This document shows, one piece after another, positions 1 to 14,190 of a stretch of DNA of 64,000 bases. The stretch comes from Apis mellifera. Taxonomy: Eukaryota; Arthropoda; Insecta; Hymenoptera; Apidae. The DNA lies in contig NW_020555860.1 in NCBI RefSeq assembly GCF_003254395.2, positions 186,001 through 250,000 on the forward strand, given 5' to 3'. Position 1 is the first letter of the stretch. The number at the start of each line of letters is the position of its first letter. Position numbers and translations under genes: made by a program. The notes below the pieces were generated by a model. The model was not told where the DNA came from, made no database searches, and saw only the letters and a program-made list of their open reading frames with translations.

Positions 1-890
1 TCAAATACATTGTATAAGAAAAGAGCAATGTTTGAATTTCATTTTAAATTTTTTTATAGTATATATATTATTAAATTGTGATTATTTTAGTGATTTAGTG
101 TAATGATCTATTTTTATTTTATTTTATTCTAATATATACCATTCTATTTCTATTTCATTCTTCCATTTTCTTTCATTTTATTTTATTATATTTTATTCTA
201 CATTTATTCTTGATTTACTTTATAATACATATATATAGTTAAGATAAAATTAATATAATTTATTTAATAATTTAAAATATAGAAAAATATCTTATTTAAA
301 TATAGAGAATATTAGGAAATACTAAGAAATTAAATAAAAAAAAAGATTTTTATTTTTTTAGTTTTAGTTACATTTATATATTAATATATTATATATTAAT
401 ATTATTTATATATTAATATTTTATATTATATTTTTGTATTATATTATATTTTTGAAATTATGTATTTCGATTTTAGTTTTTTTAATATTATTATTTATTT
501 TCAATATAAGATTATATATTAAATTACAATTTTTATCTTAAGATACTTGAGATTAAGATTCAGAAAAGCATTCCTTTATAAGCATATAAATATTAAATAA
601 ATAAATATATTTATATACTTATATTTATATATAGTATTATTCATTTAAGCATCTGTATTTTTATTCGCATGAAATTTATGGCTATCTTCACTAATTCTTG
701 AATATAATGATTATTATTATTATTTTAAATGAGCTTCGAGCATTTTAAATGAAACTTGATAGTAATCGTTAAACATTTTGGCATATTAATATTGTATTGT
801 GAATATTGTGAATTAATATCTTATTCTTTACACTATATTTAGTTCTAACTCTGGACATTTAAGTATACAATAATGTTGCAAATCCGTAAA
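1..890. other. AT-rich intergenic DNA, no gene seen
   Basis: Runs of A/T with no long open frame, splice-flanked exon or RNA signature that I can recognise. A short AT palindromic stretch around 370-420 (TTAATATATTATATATTAATATT type) is simple sequence. Confidence 0.6.
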
Positions 891-1065
891 TTGGAGATTC
901 CTGAAATAATTTTAAGCAACTTTTTTTGCAGAAACTTTCGTTACGGTTTTTTTAATGAGTTATTAACAAAAAACATTGTGGTTAATCATGAAGCGCATAG
1001 CCTAATCAAACTATGACAATATCATTAGTTATGTACTATCAACCGAATAAGTTCAAGCGATATAT
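891..1065 (+). repeat. Dispersed repeat, copy 1
   Basis: A somewhat more complex stretch whose core (about 945-980, TTTTTTTAATGAGTTATTAA then CAAAAAACATTGTGG) reappears in altered form at about 19,440-19,485 (TTTTTTTAATGATATATTAA, AAAAAACATT, ATTGTGGACCAATG). The two copies share order and orientation but are diverged. Likely a remnant of an interspersed element; the family is not recognised. Confidence 0.4.
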
Positions 1066-1234
1066 TTTTACTTTTAAGAAAAATGCTTATGACTTAATGA
1101 AAAAATATAATTAATAACCGATACTATGTCGTTTACGATAAAAAAAAGAATTAAAATTTTATTCATTAATATGTTATGTATAATATGTGTAATATAGAAT
1201 AATAGAGGAACTAATTGTAATTTTTTTAAATTAA

Positions 1235-1760
1235 TATAATAATATAATATAATAATATAATAATATAATTAATTAATATTAATATATAATATATTAATAA
1301 TATAATTAATTAATATTAATATATAATATATTAATAATATAATTAATTAATATTAATATATAGTATATTAATAATATAATTAATTAATATTAATATATAA
1401 TATATTAATAATATAATTAATTAATATTAATATATAATATATTAATAATATAATTAATTAATATTAATATATAATATATTAATAATATAATAATATAATA
1501 TAATAATATAATAATATAATTAATTAATATTAATATATAATATATTAATAATATAATTAATTAATATTAATATATAATATATTAATAATATAATTAATTA
1601 ATATTAATATATAGTATATTAATAATATAATTAATTAATATTAATATATAATATATTAATAATATAATTAATTAATATTAATATATAATATATTAATAAT
1701 ATAATTAATTAATATTAATATATAATATATTAATAATATAATTAATTAATATATTAACAT
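1235..1760. repeat. 37-bp AT satellite with ~251-bp higher-order period
   Basis: About thirteen tandem copies of a 37-bp unit made only of A and T (core ATAATTAATTAATATTAATA). Unit starts at 1,265 and 1,302 give the 37-bp spacing. A variant unit with TAGTATATT occurs at 1,361 and again at 1,612, and the array is interrupted near 1,490-1,510 by the same (AATAT)n lead-in seen at 1,237. Together these show that a block of roughly 251 bp was itself duplicated. The unit is nearly self-complementary, so single strands could fold. Confidence 0.9.
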
Positions 1761-1789
1761 ATAATATATTAATAATATATATTACTATA

Positions 1790-4700
1790 TTATATATTAA
1801 ATCTTCTATAAAATAAATGAAATATTGAAAGTTTCACGTAATATCAAATATTATTTAACATATAATATATAACAAATTATTAAATATTTCATTTTCAATG
1901 TAAAAGAATTTAAAAAACTAAAAATAAAAATATTATCATTAAACAAATATTATTAAATTAGTTATAGATATAAGTGAAAATTTTAAAGAATTCATATTCA
2001 ATGAGTATAATAAAAAAAAAACAACGAAATATAAATATATGCACAAAAAAATTATGATAAATTATGTTATATAATTTAAAAAGCAGTTATTAATCAAACA
2101 AAATTGAACAATAATATTGAAACAAATACATACATACATGCATATGTTTTGTTGAATGAAAATTTTCTGGGTACAAATTAATTTTTCTGAATAAAAATTT
2201 ATTGGTGAAATTAAGTAAAAAATTATAATTATATGTAAATTATAATAAATAATAAATAGTAATAATTCATATATCTTTACAATCTTAATATAGTACATAT
2301 AAATTTTTTTTATATTTTGTTTTTATGTTTTTTTTTTTATGTTTTAAATATATGGATATATTTTTTAAATATTGTGTTTGAATATATTTTACGTGTATTT
2401 TGCATATATTTGCTTATATTTGCATATTTTGATATGTCATGCATAATTATTCGAAATCTAATTATGATTCTTTATATATATTAATTTTGTATATGAATTT
2501 ATATAATTAATTGTCAAGTTTACTTAAACAGATAAACATGAATCTTAAATACATGTTTTTGTACGATACTCACCAAAAGACCAAATCCAACATAAAGATC
2601 CTTAAATTAAATTTCGCAATTATTTAAAGAGCTTTACAATATTATTAATACTATATATTTCATATCAAATTTTTTAAATTGAAGATTTTCCTTAGATATT
2701 AATTTTTGATAATATGATTTTGAAAAATTTGAATTGAAAATTTGTACCGACAATATTTATTGTTAAATATGATAGTATATAATATTATGTAAATCCTCAT
2801 AATCAATGATCATATTGTGAATTACTATGAGAGACGGTGGTTTCATATAGTTAAACATATCGCATCATCTTCAAACTTATGTATATGTTACATTTAGTTA
2901 TTTGTGAAACACAAAAACTTAAAATCTTTATTAAATTATCATTAAAAAAAGAATAGCTAAATGTAAAATATATCAAAAGCGTAATTATATAACAAAGTGC
3001 CATCCTATAATACTAAGATATGCAAATCTTTTCATGATTTGCAGACATAAAGATAAAAATAAAAAATAAAATATATTAACTGTGGCAGAAATCTTGCAAA
3101 TTATAAAGTCTTGTTAACATATATTGTTGTTTGGAAAAACAAAAATTTTATTTTTTAGATTGTAGTTATTGTAAAATATTCGAATACAAAGTATTATATT
3201 CAATAGATTTTTTTAGTGCAAAACATTCATACTGATCTATTATAATCGTAAAAAAAAATACAATCAAACATCAATATCTCGATCTTAAATTCTTAAAGAA
3301 TTTATAAACTTCAAACATAGATATGAAGGATAGATTCGGCTCATTAATAGTTATTACGAAGTTTTTAAATACAAATATAATTTAAATAAAAAGAAAATTA
3401 TAGAAATTTCGAGGACAAACAAATATGAAAAATTTTTTTCGATATTATTTTATAAAAGTAACAGCAAATTTTAATGTATTGATAAAGAATTTATATGATT
3501 TCATCATTATTATTAACCAATATAGAACAAATCATTATCATCTTGCTACTTTTTTATTATGGTTTGGAAGCATAAATAATTCAAGATGTAATTATAGTTA
3601 CGAAAATTTAAATATAGTAATGTCTCTTATTAGATACCCAAAGAGGTATTATTAAATAGCTTATTCTGTTAAATAGCTTACAAAAATATAATTACAAAAT
3701 CCATTATTAGACATAAATTATTATACAAACATTATATGTGATTGACATGTTATTAAATATTTTATTTCTTAAGAAAATATAATTTTCCAATACAGTTTTA
3801 TGTTTTATATTTATTTTTTTTATCTAACTTTTCTCTAGTTTATTAAATAATATATAACTATATACTTTTTTTTTTGATAAAAAAATATCAAAACATTTAT
3901 AGAATACAATTCATATAATATCAAGATTATCTATATATAATAATATGAAATAGCTGTAGATATCTTATCAGATCAAATTTTTAAGTAATGTTTCCTCATC
4001 TATAATAGTATCAATAGTTTTTTCTTTTTTTCTTTTTTTCTTTTTCCACATATTTTTATATTATACACTGAAAAATAAAGAGAGAATAAACTAATTGAGG
4101 AAATATAAATATTGTTCGTTTTTGAAAAGAATATCGCTATCAAAATTATGATCATTAACGAAAATGAAAATAAGCAGAAAATCTTCATTTGGTTTATGTT
4201 TGGTTTATTGTAGTATGATTATACTATTAAGCTAACATAATCTTTACATGTTGGCATATTAGTAAGATTCTTATAAATTATGAGAATATATTTTATTATT
4301 TGTTTATGTTGTTATTTGTAACACTATAATCTATACTTATGTAAGTCTATAAAAATATTTTAAAATCATCATCATGTCTTATTTTATTTCAATCATACTC
4401 ATTATTTGTTTTTCTTTTTTTTTTTTTTGTTAAATTTTTCGATTTATTATAATATTATTACATTATATTATAGATAGACTATTTCAACTAATATGAAAAT
4501 ACATATGATGAAATAGAGATATTAAATAATGGTATATATATTAATACTTTTCTTTTTAACCATATTTTCGTGAACACTTGATTGAACACTATACTTGATT
4601 GTTTTCAATTAACAATTAACAAAAATCATAATTTGTTTCTTCTTTATTCAATGAATTTATATTACAATTTAATATTATATAACATTAAATTCTACATATG

Positions 4701-7700
4701 TAACATCTTTTCGCTGTTCAACATAAAAAACACAGAAGGAAAGAAAGAACTTAACATTCTAAAAGCATCAGAAATGGATTATAAAAAAAATTATAATATA
4801 GAGAACGATATTGATGAATTTAAATTTTAAAATAAATTTAAAAATGAATTTAAAAGTAAATATCAAATAAATTTATCATTGCGCTAGTAAATATATTTTA
4901 TCATATTTGTCGATAGTAATAAAATTAATAGTAAATATTATATAAAATATAAAATCACCATGAAAAAACATTATAAATAATTATAAATATAAATAAATTT
5001 TATTATTTATAATTTATAAATAATATTTATTTATCTATACCATTATTAATATTTTATTGCATTCAATTGTACTAATCAAGCTATGATTATCATATAAGTA
5101 TTTGATGATTATCATAAAATATGAATATATCAAAATGGAGAACATTTATTTAATTTATACATTAATGTCACGTTTGAAATATATATTTTTTATTCGTAAC
5201 TATTTTAAATATGTACGTTTATTTAAAAATGTAATAATTTTGCAAATTTTATTTACGAATATGATACTTTTATATGTCTTATTAGCGAATATTGAATTAC
5301 ATTTCATTGTTAGAAAAAAAACATTGAGTTCATTTATTAACTAAAAATTAGTCACATTTTTTCTGATATTAATTTTCTGAATTCTGATTCATTTTCTGAA
5401 TCGTAATGTGTTTTAATTATTTTTCTTTTTATTAATATCTCAGAATAAAATTCATATAAAAATTTTACTTATAAAATATAATAATTAATTTAAGATTTTT
5501 AATCTAATAATTTATAATTATCTAAAATTAGTTATAATAAAAATTCAATCTTTTTAAATTTCATTTTTTTTATCAATCTTTCTCATCTTTACAAATTTAT
5601 AAATATTATTATTTATTAATATTAGCATTTATAAATAAATGCTATTAGTATTGCAAAAATTGTTAGTTCTAAAATATAATAATTTTTTTATTGCATTTTT
5701 TTAAATTTTGCGGACATTTAATTTCCAATTTGATTTTTCTACCAATTAGTTTGTTCTTTTGTTTTTTAAATAACAATTAGAATTTTATAAAATATGTTCC
5801 AAGTTTCTAATAAGAAACTGTAAATGTTTATAAGTATATTATAAATTAATTTCAATTTTGTCAGTAATTTCTTAGTTATATTAATTAATTTTTATTCTCA
5901 ATAAAATTTCTTTTTTATTTTTAAATCAAGATTTAAATATAAAATCAATATCAATATTTTATTTACTCCTTTTTTTGTAATAATAATTCATAATATTATA
6001 AATTTATAAAAATAATATATTCACATATATATTTAAAATTTCGTATCCAATTTTTCTCAAACTATAATTTATTTAATATTTTATTTATTTAATATATTAT
6101 AATTTCATTATTATTTATAGAAAATGTTTCAAATAAAACTTATTTGAAAGATATTTTATGATAATAGCATATCATTTCATCAATTTATTAAATTTTTCAA
6201 ATTTAAAAAATATTGTTATTAATAAATTTTATTAATGATGTTTTTATTGCTTAAAAAAATTTAACGCCAGATTTTAAAAGTTTTTCAACTTTAAATTGAA
6301 TGTAATCAATTTTAAATAATCGAAGGTTAATAATTTTTTATAACAATTCAAATATTTTTAATTGTAAGCTAATTATTCAAGATAAAATCAATATCAATAT
6401 TTTATTTATTCCTTTTTTTTATAATAATAATTCATATGATATAAATGATATGATATAATAATTCATATGATATATGATGTTGTCAAAAACAGAATAGAAG
6501 ATATAATAAATATTTTTCTCATTTAATTATTAAAAAAATGACAGCCGAAAAATTTATATTATTATTATGTATTATTATATATTAAATTTATATATTACTT
6601 ATCTATGTGTAAAAAACTATTTGATTTTATTTTAAATTTGATTCAATACATTAATAACTACACTTCAATATTTAGTATTAGCGAAGTTATAAAGATTCGA
6701 AATTTGCATATATTCTATATATACTATTTCATATAATATATCACAATTATTATGTAAAATAATTCCAAAAACATACAGTGCTATGTAGATATACGATAAA
6801 TAAATAGCAAGCTTTAATTAATTTTATTTGCTCTTATTGTAATTACATAATTTATTTTTATTATTATTCATTGTTATTTGTTAGTTTATATAACAAAAAT
6901 CATTTCCTTTCAGATAAGATTTTTTATGTTAAAAATTTCATTAATAGAAAACCTTATATATATACATAAATGTATATTTACATATCATTTTTATAATATA
7001 AGCAATAAAAATATTGAAATTTTCTTATGATTTCTTATGATTTTCAAGAATCTTGATCTTTTATAAAAATAAATGAATAAATTTCATGTTTGATATAAAC
7101 ATGATTAAACATTTTATGCAAATAAAGAGAATATAAGAATGTTGTTAATTAGAAAAATTACAAATTTTTTTGAAGATAATTTTCATTTTGAATATTTTTT
7201 GATAAACTTGGAATAGAAACTAATAAAATATTATTATGGAATTCAGATTTGTTTTTTAAAAAAACAAATTAATTCTGGTTATTGCAAAGTATCAACTAAC
7301 TTAATATTTTTATTATAAAAACTTAGTTTCGTCTAATATATTTTTTCTTCTGGTTATAAAATTGTGAAAGTTGATAATACTTTAACAAAAAAAAAGTTAG
7401 TATTTATGTTGAAATTCTACAATTCTATTATTAATATTTTCTTTTCTAATTATTAAATATAATTAGAATCTCTTTCTAAATTTATTTTTATTAAATTAAC
7501 TCTTAAACAAATAATAGAAGAAGTATATAATTTGCTGAGAAATTACGTATTTGCAATAAAGCTATTAATATTTTCTTATTTTTTATTTTATGCAGATAAC
7601 ATGAATAATATTGAATTGATATTTATTGATAGATTAATTCCAATAATGATGCTAATAAATATAATATTTACTAAAGTTACTAAAGTTACTAAAAATATAA

Positions 7701-9620
7701 AAAAATAAATAAATATACACAATAAACATATTGACATATTTAATTAAGAATTTATGTTTATATCATATTAAAATTACTATAATATTAATATTAATATTAA
7801 TATTTAATTATTGAATTAGATGTACTAATTTTATTCTATAATATCTTAAATAATTTTGGATTAGTTACATAGTCTTTGCTGTAATTTCTCATATTATTGT
7901 AATTTCATTCAAATATATTCTTGTAATAGTTCATATAAAATATAATAAATAATATTGCAATTTAGAAATATTAATATTTAGAAATATTGATATTTTTCAT
8001 ACCATTTAAAAATATTTACTCTTTTTCCAATTTTTATTATTTTTATTAGCAGTTTCTATGAAATTGTTGTTAGCAAGTCTTTTTGTTTTCATTTTCTTTA
8101 ATTCTAAAAATTTAATCAATTCAAACATATATGTACAAATTTACTTTATTCTTTTTCTAATTCTAATTCTAATTCATGCTTTAGAGATTTGATATACTAT
8201 TTTAACTTTAATTATATGTTAATTATATGTTTTCAATTTTATTTTCAGTTTCAGCATTTCATAATATTCTTAATATCACTTTTTAGACTAAATTGTGGAA
8301 ATGCAAATTTTAATAAAATTCATATTTATTAATTGTTATTTTCCTTTTATAGAACCAATCTATATAAATATAAATTTTAATTTTTGTAATGAATAGCAAT
8401 GTTATTAAATAATTAATTATTATTTTTCAAAAAAATAATTTAAAAAATTTGGTACAAAATATATTATACATTATTATATAATAAATTCTATATATTATAA
8501 CATTTTTTCTTAAAACTTTTAAAAACTTTTATCTAAAAGTTTTTTTTGTATTTAATTTCATTTCAGATCTTTTTCAAATCTTTTTCAATTATAATCTTTT
8601 TTTTTAATCGTACTTCTTTGAGTTTTAATCTTACTATCTTACGTAAATCTACTAATAATTGAAGTTTACATTAAATTAGATAATTAATTAATACTTTTTC
8701 AATATTGTATATCATATACCTTATAAAATACTACAATATCATAAAAAAAACAAAATATATAAAAATATTTTTAGTAGAAAAGAATATTTTTACAATTTAT
8801 ATTTTTGATCATTCTTTAACAATAATATAAATATATTGATTAAAATGAAAAAAAATTATTATAAGAATAGAAAAATACAAATTAAAAAAAAATTTTTAAT
8901 GAAATGACATTTAAAATAACATTTTTGAAAATTATTTATATTCAATTTTGAAAAGAAATGTCTGTAATAAAATAATAAATCTGTTTTATATAAAAAATTA
9001 TATATACAAGTTAATATGTTATAAGATATTAAAAACTCATAAAAAGATTATAGCAAGTTATGCTTCTCGATTTCACTTAATTAATTAGGTTAAAAACACA
9101 CTTGAAAAAATAAAATATGTATTTTTTCATCAACTATTTCTTAAATCATTTATAATATAAAAATGAAAGATTGTCTAAACAAATAAATCTAAATTTAATT
9201 TATTTTTGATAAGTTTTCAAGTAAAATATCACGTTATATATTTCTACAGCCAATGAAAAAGTAGAAGAAAAGTAAAAGATATTTTCATTATCTTTATAGC
9301 GTTCCGCTAGTTATATTTTTATTTTTTGGTTTTATATAATATGTTATAATTTTTATACTTTATTCTTTTAATTCGAAGAAGAATTTTACGCAAAATTTTT
9401 ATTCATAATATGCATATGTATAAAACTTTATCTTACTATTAATATATTTTTTAAAATTAAAACCATAATTTAAAATTTGAATTCGAAAATATTAGTTTCT
9501 TCGAATTAAAGATGGCACTATTAATAAGTATCAAATGACTATGGGTACTATAAAAGTCGATTAAATTCAAAAGAATCAACAGTTACATGGTCAACTTCAA
9601 CAATCTATGATAATTTATAT
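1790..9620. other. Long AT-rich gene-free stretch
   Basis: No gene could be supported. Several short open frames (for example near 2,062-2,298, 3,425-3,655, 4,582-4,830 and 5,102-5,344) encode I/N/Y/F/K-rich peptides expected by chance in such DNA and resemble no family I know. A pair of inverted segments TTAATTCGAAGAAG (9,368-9,381) and TTTCTTCGAATTAAA (9,499-9,513) lies just upstream of mael; whether it is part of its promoter is unknown. Confidence 0.5.
5934..6445 (+). repeat. Direct repeat pair about 444 bp apart
   Basis: The segment AAAATCAATATCAATATTTT followed by ATTTA(C/T)TCCTTTTTTT and AATAATAATTCATA occurs at about 5,940-5,993 and again at about 6,384-6,436, both on the plus strand. 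This is an old local duplication with no coding content. Confidence 0.6.
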
Positions 9621-9623
9621 AAT

Positions 9624-12385
9624 ATGTCAAAAACCGCATTTTATTTCTTTATGCTCGATTGGCAAAAGCGACAACAATGGCGTGGTAAAACTTTTAACAG
9701 TTTAAAAGATGTTGCAGCAGATCCAAAATGTAGTGAAGAATGGAAGGTAAGAGTTTATAATTTTTTTTAAATATAATTTTAAATAATTTTTAGTTTAATT
9801 CAATTATTTATTTAGAATAATGATTACTCTAAAAGATTATATATTTATGTATTTATTATTAAAATTTTTAATATTATATTAACATATCAATATTTTCATA
9901 AATTTATTGCAATTGTAAATAAGAAATTAACAAAACAAGATTTTTGTCTTATTAAATATAAATTTTAAAATAGAATTAAAAAATATATATTGAATTTATA
10001 ATTTTTATGATAATTTAATTAAATTGTACTCATTTTTTATAATCTTCTATATAGAATATTTCACCACAAGACAAAGAAATTTATATTGTCAAAGCAAAAG
10101 ATAGCAAGATTAAAGCTCAAGGAAATAAAAAAACTACAATTGGAGAAGACTTATCTGAAATGGAATTAAATGCAAAAAGAGAACAAGAATTCCAACAAAA
10201 AATGCTAGAATACATAAACTCTGTCATATCTATGGGTTTATTACATAATAGTATATATTTTATATTATAATTTTTTAAATTAATAGTATATATTTTATAT
10301 TATAAATTTTTTAAATTACTTTTTCAAAAGATCTTAATTAATTCACTTGATTATTAAATAATTATTAAATATTATATAAATATTTAATTATTAAATAATT
10401 ATTATTACAGATTTACAAAAATTAAAATTTATATTTATACATGTAAATTGGTTCTATAAAAAGGAAATAGGAATTAACAAATGTGAATTTTGTCCAGCGG
10501 AATTTGCAGTTGCACAATTTAGTCTTAAAAATGGTATTGAAAATATTTATCATGAAGTGTTAAAGATGAAAATACCATTAGGATGGAAAAGAGATGCGAT
10601 TGAAATTAGTCAACAAACACATCAAATCCCCATAGAATTAGAAGAGGGACAAAGTGATTTTTCATATATGTTTAGCGAATTAATTAAATTTTTAGAAACA
10701 AACAAGACTGGAAATAAATTTCCTCCATTATTCACTACAAAAAATTTAATTCCTGTCGTGGAATCACTATTAATAAAAATGGTTGAAGTTAACAGTAAGA
10801 ATAAAGATTATTTTAAGATATTTTAAAATGATATAAGGAATATTATTAATATTTTATATAATTATATTTATATTTCAGATGGATCGGTTAATGACTTTTT
10901 AATTTATTCGATAGAAGCTCTATTTGGAGCATTGCGAAATGCTGCAGTGCAAAAAGTAGACAATCGTAGTATTCCTCTCATTGTTGCTGAAAATGAATTT
11001 TCAAAAGATTTTTTATGTAATATACGTGGCTTCGAGTGTGATGTAAGAAGAAAGATATATTTTAATAAATTATATCTTTTTTTTATCTTCTTTTAATATA
11101 ATAATTTTTTTTTATATATATTTTGGTATAGTTTCATAAAATTATAGATATGTCTCAATACTGTAGCAAATCTATAGTAAAAAGATGGGGTTTCACAATA
11201 TGTGATTATTGTTGTCAATATCTGAATATAGAATTAATTGAAGGTGTGCACTGTCCAAAAGAAACATCATTTCTACAATCTACCGATCAAGATACAAGTA
11301 TACAAGAAATTACTAATATTGACATTCATATAAAACACTTGAACATCAATGACAAGGTTTCTGAAATGAATGAAATAAATTAGAAATTATTGATTTTTAT
11401 CACATAAAATTATCTAGCTAAAAAAAATTATCTATTACTTCGTATTTTACTAAATATTTTCTAATTATAATTTATAGATATCTAAAGAATACAAGAACAA
11501 TACATCTAAACAAAATTATAGTAATGATCAACGACAATGTAATGAGATTAAACCATTAGACATAATAGATCATTGTAAAGCTAGTACATCTACTTCACAG
11601 AATTTAACAGTAAGCATTAATTATTATTATACTAATTTTGAATTAATTTCGAAATAATATGAAAATAAATTTTTAGTTAAATATATCAACATGTTCAATG
11701 CGAATACCAAACACAATACGTAAGTATTATGCATATGTTTATAAATATTTATACTTAAATTTATATTATATATTTAAAATAATATTATATGTAATATATA
11801 ATTAATATAAATTAATAATTAATAAAATTAAATAAAAATTATTTTGTAATATTTCAGCCCAAACACTTATTGGAGTGCAAGAAAATATTGATCCATGTGT
11901 TGATTTCCCACCAATTGGTAAGGTATTTATTTTTTAAAATTAATTTTAAATATATTTCAAACTATTGAAAAAAGAATAATTAAATAGAAAAATAATTTTA
12001 ATTGAATTTTTCATTTAACTTTTAAATAAATGTTATTTAATATTTTTTAAGAATTCATAATCTAATTTGTATACTTTCAATAATTATAATTAGTTTTTTT
12101 TTTATATCTTATATTTTTAATAAAGGAAGAAGTGTATATAAAGATTAAATTTCTAATATTTTTTTACATTTTATTTTTCATTATAGGAGGAAGAGGCATA
12201 AATTATAAAAGAAAAATTACAAATATCAAATTACCTTTGGGAAAAGGTAAAAGTTTATCAAATATTAATTTTTATATTTGAATATACTTAAGTTTTATTA
12301 AAAATGTAATAAGTTTATATGTAAGTTTTATTAAAAATATAAATGAAATAATTTTGTATTTTTTTGTGCAGGATATAGAAAATAA
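9624..12385 (+). CDS. Maelstrom (piRNA pathway), ten coding exons
   Basis: Encodes Maelstrom, a germline protein of the piRNA pathway needed for transposon silencing. Coding exons: 9624-9746, 10055-10235, 10411-10794, 10879-11042, 11132-11356, 11478-11609, 11677-11719, 11858-11917, 12187-12246 and 12372-12385. All joins use GT/AG and keep frame, giving 461 residues, close to the usual length for insects. Residues 1-62 are the HMG-type box (AFYFFMLDWQKRQQWRGK at the start, then SPQDKEIY and KAKDSKIKAQG). The MAEL domain follows (FIFIHVNWFYKKEIG, FCPAEFAVAQFSLKNGIE, YHEVLK, QTHQIP, then SQYCSKSIVKRWGFTICDYC). The E, H, H and C residues typical of this RNase H-like fold seem present. The basic tail ends LPLGKGYRK. 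The ATG is immediately before the HMG box, so the N-terminal lead is very short. The last small exon is the least certain: reading through at 12,247 would give a slightly different tail. No neighbour shares its strand closely. Apparently intact. Confidence 0.93.
10247..10317 (+). repeat. Two tandem copies of a 35/36-bp AT unit in mael intron 2
   Basis: AATAGTATATATTTTATATT followed by ATAA(A)TTTTTTAAATT occurs twice back to back, starting 11 bp after the donor at 10,236. It is a recent slippage duplication without coding content. Confidence 0.85.
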
Positions 12386-12473
12386 TAACCATTGATAATT
12401 TTGATATGTTTGAATTTTTTTAATATATAAGATTATTATATTTTTATATAGATTTTAGGATATATTCTTAATG

Positions 12474-12479
12474 AATAAA
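12474..12479 (+). promoter_or_regulatory. AATAAA poly(A) signal of mael
   Basis: Canonical AATAAA 89 bp after the predicted stop codon, in the correct strand. AT-rich DNA makes chance hits common, so support comes mainly from position. Confidence 0.5.
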
Positions 12480-14008
12480 GTTTACATAATTTATGTATAA
12501 TAATAATTTTTTTTAATATATTGACAAGAAAAAAAATAGAAAAGTATATATATTTATATGTAAATATATAGTGAAAGTAAATATAATATGAATAAAATAT
12601 AAATTTGTATAAATAATAAAATTATTAATTAATTTATTTTATTATCGGTCTATAAATTGGAATTTTCATTATTTCTTGAAAATTCTTAATTTTATTCATT
12701 TTTAATATTGAAAATTGAAATACATAAGTAATTTTCATCATTATTAATCATTTTATTTAAAATAAAATAAAGTATATCGAATTAATATATTCATTTAATT
12801 GATAATTATATATTAACATTGAATATATTTATTTTTAACATTTTGAAAAATAAAAAGTGGAAGATATATCATTTTTAGTACGAGATACAAATAAATGTTT
12901 ATATACTTTGGATGTATTTAAAAAAATAGACTTCATTGGATTTTAAATTAGAAATCATAATTTTGCTCTTGATTTGAATTTTTTTTTATATGTTTTGTTA
13001 ATAATTCAAAAGTGAGAATTGTAAGTTTTTAATGAATAAAAATCAATTAGTAAAAAAAATAAAAAAATTATTTTAAATTATAAGTTTTAAATAATTTTAA
13101 ATTAAATTTTATTTAAGTGTTGAAAGTTTCTATAAACGATATAGAATAATAAATATATATATTTAAATATATATTAGCATGACGATTTATATACTATAAA
13201 TTAATAGCATATCATAAAATCAAATATCTAACAATGTAATAACGATTTTATATGATAATATATGATTTTTTTTTAAATATTTCTAATACTTCAAAAATCT
13301 CTAATGTAGAAAAAAAAATATTTTAAATAAGTTGATGATCAAGTTACAAATTACAATATTTATAATTGCCAAAAATCAAGGTCACTTTTATTTTTTTAAA
13401 TAAATGTATTTTTGATTTCACCATATAATAGTTAATGTCAAGATTAATCTGTAACATTATGATTTTTAAATGACTTTGATAAAATTAGATTGAATTTACA
13501 GGAATATTAATCATGAAATTTTATTTAGTAGATAAATTAGATATTTACAAAATTTGTACAATTAAGTATTCTTTGTTCTATATAAGAGTAATCGCTTTAA
13601 TTTATTTACATGAAATTGTATATTGAATATTTTATATTATAATTGTATGTTATTGTTTACGACACAAAATTTCTTTTTTTTAAATAAATTTTTATAAATT
13701 GAGATGTAAATAATCTTTGTAAATCTATTTTTCTACTGATATATATTATTTCCTGTCAATTTTTGAAATTTGCAGTATTCATAAATAACGGATTATAGAT
13801 ATAAAAAAAGTTTATAGGAAATGAAAAAGTAGTTAATTCTTTTTAGTAATACATTAATAAATTGAAAATGCAGAGAATAAGTATAACCGGTTCTAGATCG
13901 AACTTGCACTACTTCTTCCAGATTTCCGAATCATTCAAATCAAATGCATTGGAAACAGATTTAATTTTTTAATGGGTAGTATATAAAAAACAACTGTGAA
14001 ATTTCAAA
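12480..14008. other. Intergenic DNA between mael and mariner
   Basis: AT-rich, with no open frame or exon pattern recognised. A short, more complex patch at 13,880-13,930 (CCGGTTCTAGATCGAACTTG) has no recognised identity. Confidence 0.6.
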
Positions 14009-14010
14009 TA

Positions 14011-14040
14011 TTGATTGGCAACTAAGTAATTGCGGATTTC
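14011..14040 (+). repeat. Left terminal inverted repeat of mariner
   Basis: Begins TTGATTGGCAACTAAGTAAT directly after a TA dinucleotide and continues GCGGATTTC. It matches the right end with one mismatch (A for G at position 4). Confidence 0.93.
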
Positions 14041-14190
14041 ACTCATAGATGGCTTCAGTTGAATTTTTAGGTTTGTTGGCGTAGTCCAAATGTAAAACAC
14101 ATTTTGTTTGATAGTTGGCAATTCAGCTGTCAATCAGTAAAAAAAGTTTTTTGATCGGTTGCGTAGTTTTCGTTTGGCGTTCGTTGAAAA

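Noticed and set aside
3380..3660. Possible Gr exon 5 relic (EISR followed by a hydrophobic stretch)
   Set aside because: Only four matching residues; the following sequence does not align with any copy.
2062..5344. Short open frames on both strands (62-82 codons)
   Set aside because: Composition is I, N, Y, F and K as expected for AT-rich chance frames. No splice context, motif or similarity among themselves.
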